Of a stretch of 64,000 bases of DNA, positions 17,646 to 27,000 are shown in pieces. The position numbers were made by a program, and so were the translations under genes. The notes beneath the pieces are model-generated. The model was not told the origin of the DNA, did not search any database, and was given only the letters and a program-made list of their open reading frames with translations. Position 1 is the first letter of the stretch, and each line of letters opens with the position of its first letter. Location: the NCBI GenBank assembly GCA_016786615.1, contig JAEUVX010000014.1, positions 62,001 through 126,000 of the forward strand, in the 5' to 3' direction. This DNA is from Flavipsychrobacter sp. (GTDB lineage: Bacteria; Bacteroidota; Bacteroidia; Chitinophagales; Chitinophagaceae).

Positions 17646-19715
17646 ATGAAGACTGTGAAACAGACTATAGTTAGGGATATAAGTTGGTTGTCGTTTAATG
17701 CAAGGGTTTTGCAAGAGGCAAAAGATACTTCCAATCATATATACGACCGCCTTCGTTTTCTCGGCATCTTCTCTAATAATCTTGATGAGTTTTTTCGTGT
17801 GCGTGTAGCTACTCTCAATCGTATGTTGAGGTTGGGCAAAGCAGGACGAATACATCTTGAGAGCAATCCCGATAAAATCCTTTCGCAAATACAACAGGTT
17901 GTTATCAGCCAGCAGGCAGAGTTTGATGCTATATATGCTGATGTAATTAAAGAGCTGGAAAGGAAAAGCATTTTCATTAAGAATGAAAAGCAATTAAACA
18001 AAGCACAAAAAGATTTCATCAGCACTTATTTCGATGAGCAGGTACGCACACAGATAGTGCCGCTGATGATAGAAAGTATCCCGCAGATACCGTTACTCAG
18101 AGATAAATCTCAGTATCTGGCTTGTGTGTTAGGAGATGTAAATAATCCTATGATGCAGCGTTATGCATTAATAGAGATACCAACAAAAGTATTGCCGCGT
18201 TTCGTGATACTGCCATCCGAAGGGAAAAATAAAGACATCATACTGCTTGAAGATATCATCAGGTATAATCTTCCCAATCTGTTTGCACCCTTTGGGTTTA
18301 ACAGGTTTCTGGGATATATCATTAAAGTGACGCGCGATGCAGAACTGGAGATGGATAATGATGTAAATACGAACCTGATAGATGAACTGGAAAAAGGGTT
18401 AAAGAACAGGAAAAAAGGACGGGCAACACGTTTTGTATTCGACAGGCATATTGATGCTAATTTGCTTGACTATCTTGTCAAACGCCTAAGTTTACTAAAG
18501 AAAGATAACCTGATACCCGGTGGCAGGATTCATAATTTCAAAGACTTTATGAACTTTCCTGCACAGGTGTTTACAGACCTGAAGCAGCGCGCCAGGCCTT
18601 TCGTGCATCCTTTGTTGCAGCAACCTTGCCGTATCATGGAAGTAATGGATAAGCGCGATGTAATGCTGCATTTTCCGTATCACTCATTCGACTCTGTTAT
18701 TGACCTTTTGCGCGAGGCAGCAATTGACCCTTTTGTTCAGAGTATTAAGATAACCGCATACAGGCTGGCAAAAGATTCGAAAGTTATTAATGCCTTGCTG
18801 AATGCTGTGCGCAATGGCAAGTCTGTAACTGTGATGATTGAGCTGCGTGCGCGCTTTGATGAGGAGGCTAATCTGCAATGGAAGAAACGACTGGAAGAAG
18901 AGGGTGTGAAAGTAGTACTTGGTTTGCCCAATATGAAAGTGCATGGTAAGCTTTGTATCATCAAAAAAAGAGAGTTTAATAAGACCAAGCAATACGGTTT
19001 TATTTCCACCGGTAATTTTAATGAAGGAACTGCAAAATATTACGGAGACCATTGTTTGCTGACAACCAACAGGAGCATACTGGCTGATATTAACCGGATA
19101 TTCAGCTTCCTTGAGTCAGCACATCCTAAGCTTGAAAGCCTGAAGGGTTGTAAAACATTGCCGGTTGCACCGGTAAATATGCGGAAGTATTTTGAAGATC
19201 TGATTTCCAAAGAAATAAAAGCAGCAAAGAAAGGGAAGCCTGCTTCAATTACAATAAAATCGAACAGCCTTGTAGATCAGATACTCATCAGTAAACTTTA
19301 TGAAGCTGCAAAGGCAGGCGTAGATGTCAGGCTGATATTAAGAGGCAGTTGTTGTGCATACACACAAAACAAATCGTTTAAGATGCCTATTAAGGCGATG
19401 AGTATTATAGATGAATATCTGGAACACGCTCGTGTGTTTGTGTTTCATAATGATGGTGTTCCAAAAGTCTTTATATCATCTGCCGACTGGATGGTGAGAA
19501 ACCTGGATCATCGGGTAGAGGCTGCATGTCCGGTTTATGATGCTGAAATTCAAAAAGAATTAATTGACATTCTGAATATTCAGCTTGCAGAAAATGTGAA
19601 AGGGCGTATATTGGATAACGAACAGCGCAATGAATACGTACCGCGTAAAAAAGGCGAACCTGAAGTTCGTTCGCAAGTGGCGATTTACGGATATTTGCGT
19701 AATAAACGTTACTGA
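17646..19715 (+). CDS. ppk: Polyphosphate kinase 1
   Basis: Makes inorganic polyphosphate from ATP, reversibly. The 689-residue protein has the full set of PPK1 domains: N-terminal helical part (DISWLSFNARVLQEA, FLGIFSNNLDEFFRVRV), the head domain, and two PLD-like catalytic domains. The autophosphorylated histidine is in MKVHGKLCII near residue 435, and the second domain contains VFVFHNDGVPKVFISSADWM. Start is taken at the ATG 17646, one codon after an in-frame TTG. The ppx gene starts two bases after the stop, so synthesis and breakdown enzymes are co-expressed. Confidence 0.97.
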   Translation: MKTVKQTIVRDISWLSFNARVLQEAKDTSNHIYDRLRFLGIFSNNLDEFFRVRVATLNRMLRLGKAGRIHLESNPDKILSQIQQVVISQQAEFDAIYADVIKELERKSIFIKNEKQLNKAQKDFISTYFDEQVRTQIVPLMIESIPQIPLLRDKSQYLACVLGDVNNPMMQRYALIEIPTKVLPRFVILPSEGKNKDIILLEDIIRYNLPNLFAPFGFNRFLGYIIKVTRDAELEMDNDVNTNLIDELEKGLKNRKKGRATRFVFDRHIDANLLDYLVKRLSLLKKDNLIPGGRIHNFKDFMNFPAQVFTDLKQRARPFVHPLLQQPCRIMEVMDKRDVMLHFPYHSFDSVIDLLREAAIDPFVQSIKITAYRLAKDSKVINALLNAVRNGKSVTVMIELRARFDEEANLQWKKRLEEEGVKVVLGLPNMKVHGKLCIIKKREFNKTKQYGFISTGNFNEGTAKYYGDHCLLTTNRSILADINRIFSFLESAHPKLESLKGCKTLPVAPVNMRKYFEDLISKEIKAAKKGKPASITIKSNSLVDQILISKLYEAAKAGVDVRLILRGSCCAYTQNKSFKMPIKAMSIIDEYLEHARVFVFHNDGVPKVFISSADWMVRNLDHRVEAACPVYDAEIQKELIDILNIQLAENVKGRILDNEQRNEYVPRKKGEPEVRSQVAIYGYLRNKRY

Positions 19716-19717
19716 TA

Positions 19718-20608
19718 TTGATTTTAGCTGCTATAGATATCGGATCCAATGCTGCACGTTTACTTATTACCGAAACATCGGTATATAAAGACGGTAGTGT
19801 TGATTATACAAAACTGAATCTGCTGCGCATACCATTGCGCTTAGGTTTCGATGTGTTTGATAAGGGCTACATCAGCGACGAGAAAAAACGAAAAATGATA
19901 GATACCATCAAAGCGTATAAGCTGTTGATGGATATATATAAAGTAGAGGCTGTAAAAGCATGTGCCACATCCGCTATGCGCGATGCAAGGAACGGGAAAC
20001 AGGTATTGGCTGATATATACAGAGAAACAGGAATTGAAGTCAGCATTATCAGCGGGCAGGAAGAAGCCAATATTATTTACGAAACACATATAGCTGAGAA
20101 GCTAAGTACAGGCAAGTCATACCTGTATGTAGATGTGGGTGGTGGTAGTACAGAGGTGACGCTGTTCTCGGATAATCATATTGTTTTTAAAGAATCGTTC
20201 AATATAGGTACCATAAGATTGCTGAATGATAAAGTAACAGATGAGCAATGGGAGCATATGAAGTGGTACATCAAAACACATACAAAAGACTATCAGCCTG
20301 TAGAGGCGATTGGTAGCGGGGGTAATATCAATAAGATTTTTTCAATATCTAAGCGGAAAGAAGGGAAACCATTACCACTCGATTTGTTAAAAGATTATTA
20401 CAAAGAATTAAGTCTGAATAGTGTAGAAGAACGAAAACATCTGTACAACCTACGCAGCGACCGTGCAGATGTAATTGTGCCCGCTTTGCAGATTTATATA
20501 GCTGTAATGCGCTGGGCTGATGCGGATGAGATATATGTTCCTAAAATTGGCCTTGCAGATGGTTTGGTGAAGATGCTCCACAAAGACATGTTGAAACAAA
20601 AGAATTAA
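19718..20608 (+). CDS. ppx: Exopolyphosphatase, Ppx/GppA family
   Basis: Removes terminal phosphate from polyphosphate, or the 5'-phosphate of pppGpp in some members. The actin-like fold motifs are clear: AAIDIGSNAARLLI at the N-terminus, SGQEEANIIYE near residue 110 and YVDVGGGSTEVTLF near 138. At 296 residues it is the short two-domain form without the C-terminal HD-like part. The start is a TTG at 19718, two bases after the ppk stop; no ATG lies near, and the conserved strand begins at residue 3, so the TTG is certain. Pairing with ppk favours polyphosphate as substrate. Confidence 0.93.
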   Translation: MILAAIDIGSNAARLLITETSVYKDGSVDYTKLNLLRIPLRLGFDVFDKGYISDEKKRKMIDTIKAYKLLMDIYKVEAVKACATSAMRDARNGKQVLADIYRETGIEVSIISGQEEANIIYETHIAEKLSTGKSYLYVDVGGGSTEVTLFSDNHIVFKESFNIGTIRLLNDKVTDEQWEHMKWYIKTHTKDYQPVEAIGSGGNINKIFSISKRKEGKPLPLDLLKDYYKELSLNSVEERKHLYNLRSDRADVIVPALQIYIAVMRWADADEIYVPKIGLADGLVKMLHKDMLKQKN

Positions 20609-20677
20609 TTCTACAATTGTACATAAAAACGGCATTACTGTTAGTTTTTTAATAAAGAATGCAGTTGTGGCATTTAT

Positions 20678-20711
20678 TTTGCTAAAAATATCAACAACTA
20701 CAATATTTTTG
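20678..20711 (+). promoter_or_regulatory. Promoter of the repeat lipoprotein gene
   Basis: TTTG at 20678-20681, a 22-base spacer and TATTTTTG at 20704-20711, both perfect. The coding start is 20 bases downstream. Confidence 0.75.
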
Positions 20712-20731
20712 CATTATTAAAACCGTAAAGA

Positions 20732-21160
20732 ATGAAAAAGCAAACGTTATTACTATTGGCCGGTGGTATGCTGGCAATGGCATCTTGCCAAAACGAAGCG
20801 CCTGCAGTAAGCAACGGCCCTTCTGAAGCACAAATCGATTCAATGGTGAATGCACGTGTAGAAGCTATACGTACAGAGTTAATGGCTCAGAACGATTCAT
20901 TAATCAATGCGTTGGCACAATGGAAGGCAGACTCTATGATTGCTGCAATGAAAGGCACTAAAACTGCTGCTGCTAAGCCGGTTTCTAAGCCAAAACCAGC
21001 AGAAGCTAAACTAACAACTACAAAGCCAGCTACAGTAGGTAATGGTAAGCCAAGTATGACTGGTAATACAGCTCCGGGTACCGTAGGTAACGGCAAGCCA
21101 AGTATGACTACTGAGAAGAAAGATGGTACTGTAGGCAACGGTAAACCAAGTATGAAATAA
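20732..21160 (+). CDS. Small lipoprotein with three TVGNGKPSM repeats
   Basis: A 142-residue predicted lipoprotein. The signal peptide ends in the lipobox AMAS-C with Cys19. Residues 30-80 form an acidic to mixed helical region (coiled-coil-like, with MVNARVEAIRTELMAQND), followed by a Lys/Ala/Pro-rich linker. The C-terminus has three copies of a nine-residue motif spaced exactly 16 residues apart, the last ending two residues before the stop. I do not recognise a family. A Lys-rich repeat tail could bind a polyanion such as polyphosphate or peptidoglycan, which is a guess. It follows ppx but has its own perfect promoter and a strong terminator. Confidence 0.8.
   Translation: MKKQTLLLLAGGMLAMASCQNEAPAVSNGPSEAQIDSMVNARVEAIRTELMAQNDSLINALAQWKADSMIAAMKGTKTAAAKPVSKPKPAEAKLTTTKPATVGNGKPSMTGNTAPGTVGNGKPSMTTEKKDGTVGNGKPSMK
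21032..21154 (+). repeat. Three 27-base coding repeats, 48-base period
   Basis: Copies at 21032-21058, 21080-21106 and 21128-21154 each encode TVGNGKPSM. The codons differ at third positions between copies (for example GGT or GGC, AAG or AAA), while the protein is unchanged, so the peptide is under selection. Confidence 0.9.
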
Positions 21161-21170
21161 TCGATACTTC

Positions 21171-21214
21171 GTATAAAAAATAAAAGGGGCTTATGCCCCT
21201 TTTATTTTTTATAC
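21171..21214. terminator. Bidirectional terminator between convergent genes
   Basis: A perfect 20-base inverted repeat (21171-21190 and 21195-21214) with a TTAT loop. The GGGGC/GCCCC core is flanked by A-rich and T-rich arms, so it can end both the repeat-lipoprotein transcript and the EGF-like lipoprotein transcript. Confidence 0.93.
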
Positions 21215-21228
21215 TATTTGGTAATAAC

Positions 21229-21735
21229 TTATTTAGCACCGTTGAAAGTACAGCTGTTAGTTGTAACACCTGTAGTGATTGTGTAAGTAACTTTCAGGTT
21301 GCTGGTACCGGTAAGTTCGCCTGTACCGCTGAAAGTTGCAGAACCTTGAGTACCACTAAAAGAGAAAGTAGTTTTACTTGTCATGTTGCATATTGCAGTG
21401 AATGCTTGGTTATAAAGGTTAGTCAATGTGATTTTCAGGTTGTCAGAGTTTTTGCTCAGTTCCATGGTATAGCTATCTGTACCGATAGTGCAGATTTCTG
21501 TACCAACATATTTGCCAACAAATTTGTCGCGGCTCAATGTTTCACAATTTGTACCCTCGTAGCCTGTAGGACAAGTACATATACCGCTAACGCAAGTACC
21601 ACCATTTTGACATACCACATCTTTACATTCATCTTTGTTACAAGATGTGTAAGTGATTGCACTGAATGCACCGATTGTTAATAGCGCTGTTAAAGCTGCA
21701 TTGCGGATTGATTTCATAGACAACATAATTTTCAT
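21229..21735 (-). CDS. Lipoprotein with one EGF-like domain
   Basis: A 168-residue exported protein. A hydrophobic signal (RNAALTALLTIGAFSAI) ends in TYTS-C, a loose lipobox. An EGF-like module follows directly, with six cysteines in the order CKDVVCQNGGTCVSGICTC and the typical GYEGTNCE ending. The remaining 110 residues are a beta-rich domain (SYTMELSKNSDNLKITL, FSGTGELTG) resembling small lipocalin-like or crypto domains of Bacteroidota lipoproteins. The start at 21735 is chosen because a promoter lies at 21793-21763; a second ATG at 21717 is also possible. Function unknown. EGF modules are rare in bacteria outside this phylum. Confidence 0.82.
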   Translation of the reverse strand: MKIMLSMKSIRNAALTALLTIGAFSAITYTSCNKDECKDVVCQNGGTCVSGICTCPTGYEGTNCETLSRDKFVGKYVGTEICTIGTDSYTMELSKNSDNLKITLTNLYNQAFTAICNMTSKTTFSFSGTQGSATFSGTGELTGTSNLKVTYTITTGVTTNSCTFNGAK

Positions 21736-21762
21736 TTTTTTAGAGTGAGACAAATATGATGC

Positions 21763-21793
21763 CAAAAATAAGCCTGAATATTGTTTCTTCAAA
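21763..21793 (-). promoter_or_regulatory. Promoter of the EGF-like lipoprotein gene
   Basis: Read on the minus strand: TTTG at 21793-21790, 19-base spacer, TATTTTTG at 21770-21763. Both elements match the consensus, and the ATG at 21735 is 27 bases downstream. Confidence 0.7.
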
Positions 21794-21926
21794 GTATTCT
21801 TGCCTGATTTCATTATAAAAAAAGCATAATGTCAAAGCATTATAAATGTTTGTAGATTTTATTCTACTCATCATAAGAGAGAAGTGCGGGTGTTTATTGT
21901 TTCAGGGAAACCATATTTTTGCAGGT

Positions 21927-23411
21927 ATGGTACAAAGGTGTACGCTTATCATTGCCTTGCTTATATTGCTATGCCCGCCTGTAAACGCTGCATATTATTA
22001 CGATTATAACGAGCAATGTCATAAAGCGTACAGTCATTATATGGCACTGCAATTCAGAGAGGGTAATGCTGCAATTATTGAAGAAATACGAAATAACCCT
22101 GAAAACCTGATGGCTACTTACATTGCAGATTATGCAGATTGTATGTTGTTATTATTCAACGGGGACAGAAAAGATTATGAAAAGCTGCATTTTCACCTGA
22201 ATAGCAGGCTTGGAAAACTCGATAAAGGCGACCCCTCCTCTCCCTGGTACAGGCTATGCAAAGCAGGAATATATATGCATTGGGCGTTTATATACATCAG
22301 ACTTGGAGAGAACTTTAAGGCTGCGGCAACATTCCGCAAGTCTTATATACTGTTGAAAGAAAATAAAAAGCGTTTCCCTGATTTTGAATACAACGATATA
22401 TTTTTTGGCCTTGAAGAAGCGGTTGTAGGTACCGTTCCCGATGATTATAAATGGATTGCATCAATATTCGGGTTGAAGGGTAATGTGAAAAAGGGCGTTA
22501 GTAAACTCAGCCATTTTATAAATACACATAACCAGCAAAGCCCTTTATACTACGATGCTGTAATATACCATACCTATCTTAGCTTCTACCTGATGTCGGA
22601 ACAAGAGAGTGTGTGGCAATATGTCAACAGTACTAAGTTCCCTGCTGAAAACAACCTGTTGTTTTCTTTTATAAAAACAAATATCGCATTAAACTACAGA
22701 AAGACAGATGCCGCCATCCAAGTGCTGAATAAAATGCAGCAAATGCAAGGCTATAGCAGCATACCGGCATTTGAATATGAAATGGGCAGTGCATTGTATT
22801 ACAAGCTGGATGATAATGCAATGCAGCATTTTGAAAAGTTTCAGAATAGTTATAAAGGGGAAATATTTGTTAAAGACGCATATAGCAAGATGGCTAATAT
22901 TGCCTACCTCAATGGTAACAGGAAACTAGCACAATACTATTTGGATAAAATCAAAACAAACGGGTCAACAGATGTAGATGCAGACAGGAAAGCAGCACGT
23001 TTTGCAGAAAACAACGTGTGGCCCTCGCCCGTGTTATTACAAGCCAGCCTGTTGATAGATGGTGGCTACTATAAAGAAGCTTTGCAACTGCTTAGCAGCA
23101 GAAAAGAGAGTGAATTTGGTTCGGTAGCAGATAAGGCGGAATATAACCTGAGAATGGGTCGTATTTATGATGAATTGGCTAATGATGATAAGGCTTTGCA
23201 GTATTATAACAGAACAATTGCTATAGGCAATAATGCAAAAGAATACTTTGCTGCCAGAGCGGCATTGCAGTCTGCATTTATCTACGAAAAGAGGGGAGAT
23301 AGGGTGCAGGCAGTAGCCTTTTACCAAAAATGTATAGACATGCCCGTTCAGGATTATAAGAACGCGATAAAACAACAGGCTAAAGCCGGAATGAACCGTT
23401 TGGGTTTTTAA
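21927..23411 (+). CDS. Exported TPR-repeat protein of unknown function
   Basis: A protein of about 494 residues. The signal peptide is MVQRCTLIIALLILLCPPVNA. The rest is helical with tetratricopeptide-like pairs, clearest near the C-terminus (AEYNLRMGRIYDELANDDKAL, then ALQSAFIYEKRGDRVQAVAF), where helix pairs recur about every 34-40 residues. I recognise no enzyme motif; such proteins act as scaffolds. An in-frame ATG at 21846 would precede the signal peptide by 27 residues and is less likely. TATTTTTG at 21914-21921 is only five bases before the chosen ATG, so the mRNA may be leaderless or another promoter is used. Confidence 0.8.
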   Translation: MVQRCTLIIALLILLCPPVNAAYYYDYNEQCHKAYSHYMALQFREGNAAIIEEIRNNPENLMATYIADYADCMLLLFNGDRKDYEKLHFHLNSRLGKLDKGDPSSPWYRLCKAGIYMHWAFIYIRLGENFKAAATFRKSYILLKENKKRFPDFEYNDIFFGLEEAVVGTVPDDYKWIASIFGLKGNVKKGVSKLSHFINTHNQQSPLYYDAVIYHTYLSFYLMSEQESVWQYVNSTKFPAENNLLFSFIKTNIALNYRKTDAAIQVLNKMQQMQGYSSIPAFEYEMGSALYYKLDDNAMQHFEKFQNSYKGEIFVKDAYSKMANIAYLNGNRKLAQYYLDKIKTNGSTDVDADRKAARFAENNVWPSPVLLQASLLIDGGYYKEALQLLSSRKESEFGSVADKAEYNLRMGRIYDELANDDKALQYYNRTIAIGNNAKEYFAARAALQSAFIYEKRGDRVQAVAFYQKCIDMPVQDYKNAIKQQAKAGMNRLGF

Positions 23412-24065
23412 TCTTATTTTAATTGTTCAGAATGTGTAGATGCCATAATTTTAAATGGTTTATCTATGTTTCCTCCCATTACAAATACTTGTAATCCCTC
23501 ACTCTGTTATTATTTATATTTATAATATTTGCTATTGGCCGATATAGGGTATCAGTTTCATAAGTTGATTTTCCCGTTTTATCTGTACAACGTTAATATT
23601 TAGTCAGTAGTATTATAAATTTAAGTAATTATTAGTTTATTAATTTGAAGTTAAAGGTAGAATTGGCGGTATTTATCGGCAGGAATTATTATTAAAAAAG
23701 AAATGATTTAAGTGGTGTTTTTTACGATTAAATCCTTAATTTACAATCACTGATTTGTTAAAAAAACAATAATTAAAAACTGTTGTTATAAATATAACGT
23801 AATTCATAAGACTAAGTAACGCATATGAACTATAACTCACAGATAACTTCAATAATCAGCCGTATATACTCCGGCATTTTGAAGTTGTGGCATGTAAAAA
23901 TCGCGGCTATACCGCCTCCTGAGCCCATACCAATAAGGGTTTCGGTCTTTAATGAGTATGATGTCGGGAAGATGAATGTGAGGAACAGATATCATACAGG
24001 ATAATCAGAAACTCAAAAATATAGCCAACAATTTTTATTAAAAAATAAATAAAATAGCAGCATAA
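23412..24065. other. Long AT-rich intergenic region
   Basis: This 654-base stretch is the only gap over 300 bases in the window. The first 410 bases are very AT-rich with no RNA gene or clear terminator that I can see. One -7-like element occurs (AATATTTG near 23525), weakly supported. The 3' part holds a 59-codon open frame at 23825-24004 that is visibly richer in GC. The last 60 bases before the giant secreted-protein gene are again A-rich and carry no consensus promoter. Confidence 0.6.
23825..24004 (+). CDS. Possible small protein of 59 residues
   Basis: An ATG-started frame of 59 codons in front of the beta-helix protein gene, with 61 bases between them. The base composition rises sharply compared with the AT-rich flanks, which suggests coding or a structured element. 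The peptide has a short amphipathic or hydrophobic start (SRIYSGILKLW), a Pro-rich centre (AIPPPEPIPI) and a polar end (NEYDVGKMNVRNRYHTG). No signal peptide or family is recognised. It might also be a remnant of a larger gene or chance. Low certainty. Confidence 0.3.
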   Translation: MNYNSQITSIISRIYSGILKLWHVKIAAIPPPEPIPIRVSVFNEYDVGKMNVRNRYHTG

Positions 24066-27000
24066 ATGAAACACTTCAACTATCTCAAACACGCACTTCT
24101 GCCGTTGCTTCTGGCAATGGTGGCAATTGTGCCGGCGTTTGCGCAGCCAATGAGTGGTACTTATACCATTGGTGGTGCATCGCCCAGCTACGCTACGCTG
24201 TCGGCAGCTATAACAGCTATAAATTCGAACCCTATAGTGGGCCCGGTAGTATTCAACATACGTCCCGGCACTTATAGCGGTACTACCGCACAGGGTGTTA
24301 TCAACACTTTGACGGGTGTCAGCGCTACAAACACGGTTACTTTCCAGGCTGAAAACGGCCCGGGTACAGTAACATTGGCGCCATCTTCTACGTCTTCAAC
24401 TACTGACAACTTTGTTTTCAGGTTGAATAATGCAAATTATGTCATCATTAAAGATTTGACATTAAGCAATAATGGCTCATCAAATGGTGTCGATGTAGAT
24501 TTTAGTGGTGCTGCATCTAATAATAGAGTAGAAAACTGTATCCTTACAGGTAATACTACTACTTTGACGAGCTCTCAGTATAAAGCACGTATTTTCGCTT
24601 ATTGGGATGTTCCAGGCTCAACTATTGGTTTCAGGGGGCAGAACAATACTGTAATAGGTTGTACAATGCCTGCCGGTGGTGCATGGGATGCGTACATATA
24701 CGGTAACAGTGCTACAAGGCCATTGAACTTCGATATCCTTAACTGTACTACCAACCCGTATTATGGTTCGGTATATGCTTATTTCGTTAATGGTTTGAAA
24801 ATAAATGGTAATACTGTAACTAAAAACTCAACCAGTACCTGGATGGGTATGTATTTCTATGAGTGTGATGGTGTATTCGAATTACGTAATAATACCGTTA
24901 ACTCTAATACTGCAACAAGTACTTCATACGGTATCTATCGTTACTATTGTAATGGTAATACTACTGGCCCTAAGCAGACTGTGGCGAATAACACATTTAC
25001 AGATGTTAACGCTAGTAGTTCAGGTACTCGTTACTACATGAACTGTTTTTATAACGACCGCGACTCTTTTGTAGGTAATAACTTTACTGTACAAGGCACC
25101 AGTTCTACAATCTATGGCTACTTCTACGGTTGTGGTAATTCTGTATTCAGAAACAATAACGTTACTCTTACCAATACTACAGGTACTATGTATCCGTTCT
25201 ATACTTACGGTAGCGGATATGGTGGTAATGTATTTGTTGAGAATAACACATTCAACGCAACATCTACAAGTAACTCTTCTTCTTATTTCTATGGCCTGTA
25301 TTATTGCGATAACTCAGCTTTCAGAAATAATACTTACAACAGGACTACACTGTCTGCTACTACTTATGTATATGCAGGTTATGGCTGTCCTAACTCATTT
25401 GTTGAGAACAATAATATAAATCTGACATCTACTGGTGGTACTACTTATGGATTGATGAATTATTCAACTACAAGTTATCCAAACCTGACAATACGTAATA
25501 ATAATATCAAAGCCATCATGAATGGTACTGGTACTGTGTATGGTATGTATAACTACTACCCTTGTGGCCTGAAAATACATAACAACTCAGTTTATACACG
25601 TAACACAAGTGGTACTAACGTAACTGTATATAACTACTACCCTTACGCAGGTACAGGTAGCTCTTGGTATAATAATACATTTGTAAGTGGTTCTACAAGT
25701 ACTACCAACTATGTTGTGTATCACTACAACTACGATTTGAGTGCTACTTATTATGAAATGTGTACGTTCAAGAACAATATCATTGCACGTACAAATACTA
25801 CAAGCAGCTATTCTCCTTTCGTAACATATTCTACTACAAATAACTACCTGACAAACGACTATAATAATATATATGCTCCTGCAGGTAATATTATTAGTGT
25901 TGCAAATGGTGGTACCAGCTATGCATCTATTCCGGCATGGCGCGCTGCAAGTGGTGGCAAAGACAGAAATTCACTGAGCTATGCCCCTGCTTTTGTAAAT
26001 GCTGCTGCAGGTGATTTGACACCTGATGCTACGAATCCTAACTGTTGGTCTATGAACGGCCGCGGTCAGCATCTGGCAGATATTACTACAGACGTAACAG
26101 GTGCTCCAAGGCATACTATTACATCTACAGGTGTGCCGGATTTAGGTGCTTATGAATTTACACCTGCATCTACTACCATACCACCGCTTTGTGCTGTTAC
26201 TCCTGCAACACCGGTTGCGGGTGGTACACAAGTGTACACTTTCGGTGGCGATACTGTAGCTACACTTACATGGGATCCTTTGGCAACTGTTCCGGGTACT
26301 GCTCCTGATTGCAGGCAATATTCAGGTGCTGTTCCTCCGGGATTATCTGTATTGAACCCTACAAATATGTATTTCTATACAGATATCTCATCTCCGACTG
26401 CAGATTATACGGCTAATATTTATTATAAAGACCCTTGGATGGGTACAATTGCTACGGAAGCAGCATTGCACCTTGCTAAAAAAGATGGCTCAAATCCATG
26501 GGTTGGTTATCCTATTACAGTAAGTACTGCTAATACAGACCTTAACTACATCCGCACTCCGAATAATGGCCCATTGAATACATTCGGCCTGTACACAGGT
26601 ATAGATGTTGGTAACAACGCGAGTGCCGATGCTATCGTAGAGCCTGCAGGTACTTTCTGCCCTGGCGACTATGTAGTAAAAGTACGTATCAAGAACAATG
26701 GTAACAATGTTATCAACAGTGTGAAAATCAACTGGGAACTTGATTTTGTACTTCAGCCGCAAATAAGCTGGAATACGCCGATACCATATAATACTGGCAC
26801 ACCGGGTAGTAACGAAGTGATTGTTACATTAGGTACTATCAACTTTGGTGCTGCTCCACGTACTTTCAAAGTATGGACATCATTGCCAAATAACGTTCAG
26901 GATCCGATAGCTGCTGACGATACATTAGGCCCTAAACAAATGCGTTCTGCATTGTTGGGCGAATATACAGTTGGCGGTGTAACTCCTGACTTCCCTACAC

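Noticed and set aside
21846..21926. Earlier start of the TPR protein at 21846
   Set aside because: It would put 27 residues before a clean signal peptide, and the -7 box at 21914 lies inside the extension.
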